From an uncultured Dorea sp. (GTDB taxonomy: Bacteria > Bacillota > Clostridia > Lachnospirales > Lachnospiraceae): a DNA stretch of 5,714 nucleotides. Shown here piece by piece: positions 5,705-5,714 of the stretch. Below the pieces are notes generated by a model. The model was not told the origin of the DNA and searched no databases. It saw nothing but the letters and a program-made list of their open reading frames with translations. Position numbers and translations under genes: made by a program. The stretch spans positions 1-5,714 of the forward strand of contig CAJTUQ010000119.1 of the NCBI GenBank assembly GCA_910579335.1, in the 5' to 3' direction. Position 1 is the first letter of the stretch. Every line of letters begins with the position of its first letter.

Positions 5705-5714
5705 AGTATATCCA

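Noticed and set aside
5560..5714. Riboswitch or structured RNA in the tail
   Set aside because: Apart from the two hairpins and a small GNRA-capped stem I recognise no conserved core of a known riboswitch class, and no gene follows on the + strand inside the window.

Overview
The window looks like chromosome of a mid-to-low-GC Gram-positive anaerobe of the Clostridia, most likely Lachnospiraceae-like. The reasons are strong GGAGG-type ribosome binding sites, tight gene packing on one strand, Gram-positive style surface proteins with Lys/Glu-rich composition, and the families present. The genus cannot be named from the sequence alone. Every gene I can support is on the + strand.

Region 1 (2-3446) is the end of a membrane/surface operon. 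The left edge cuts into a protein-kinase-like domain whose catalytic residues are replaced, so it is a probable pseudokinase. It is followed by one transmembrane helix, a charged linker and TPR-like helices. That frame closes at 1189, but the TPR-like sequence continues in the next frame (1126-1539). A one-base frameshift near 1087-1125 therefore probably splits one gene. Overlapping its end by 16 bases is a 640-residue exported protein with a signal peptide, seven tandem copies of an EEKPPEEG-type unit, about five Ig-like modules and a C-terminal membrane anchor. The layout suggests a membrane-spanning sensor or assembly protein working with a surface-exposed stalk protein.

Region 2 (3447-5559) starts with a near-consensus sigma-A promoter (TTGTAA, 17 bp, TATAAT). 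It holds an RpiR/MurR-type regulator (HTH plus SIS domain), a hairpin that could be a terminator or an operator, a hexapeptide-repeat sugar O-acetyltransferase with a GTG start, and a HAD-superfamily phosphatase that starts two bases after it. This reads as a small sugar or sugar-phosphate cassette: a regulator sensing a phosphosugar, an acetyltransferase and a phosphatase. The true substrate is not visible.

Region 3 (5560-5714) has no gene that I can support. It holds a strong GC-rich hairpin and a second, AT-rich inverted repeat followed by a T run. Both are probably transcription-termination structures.
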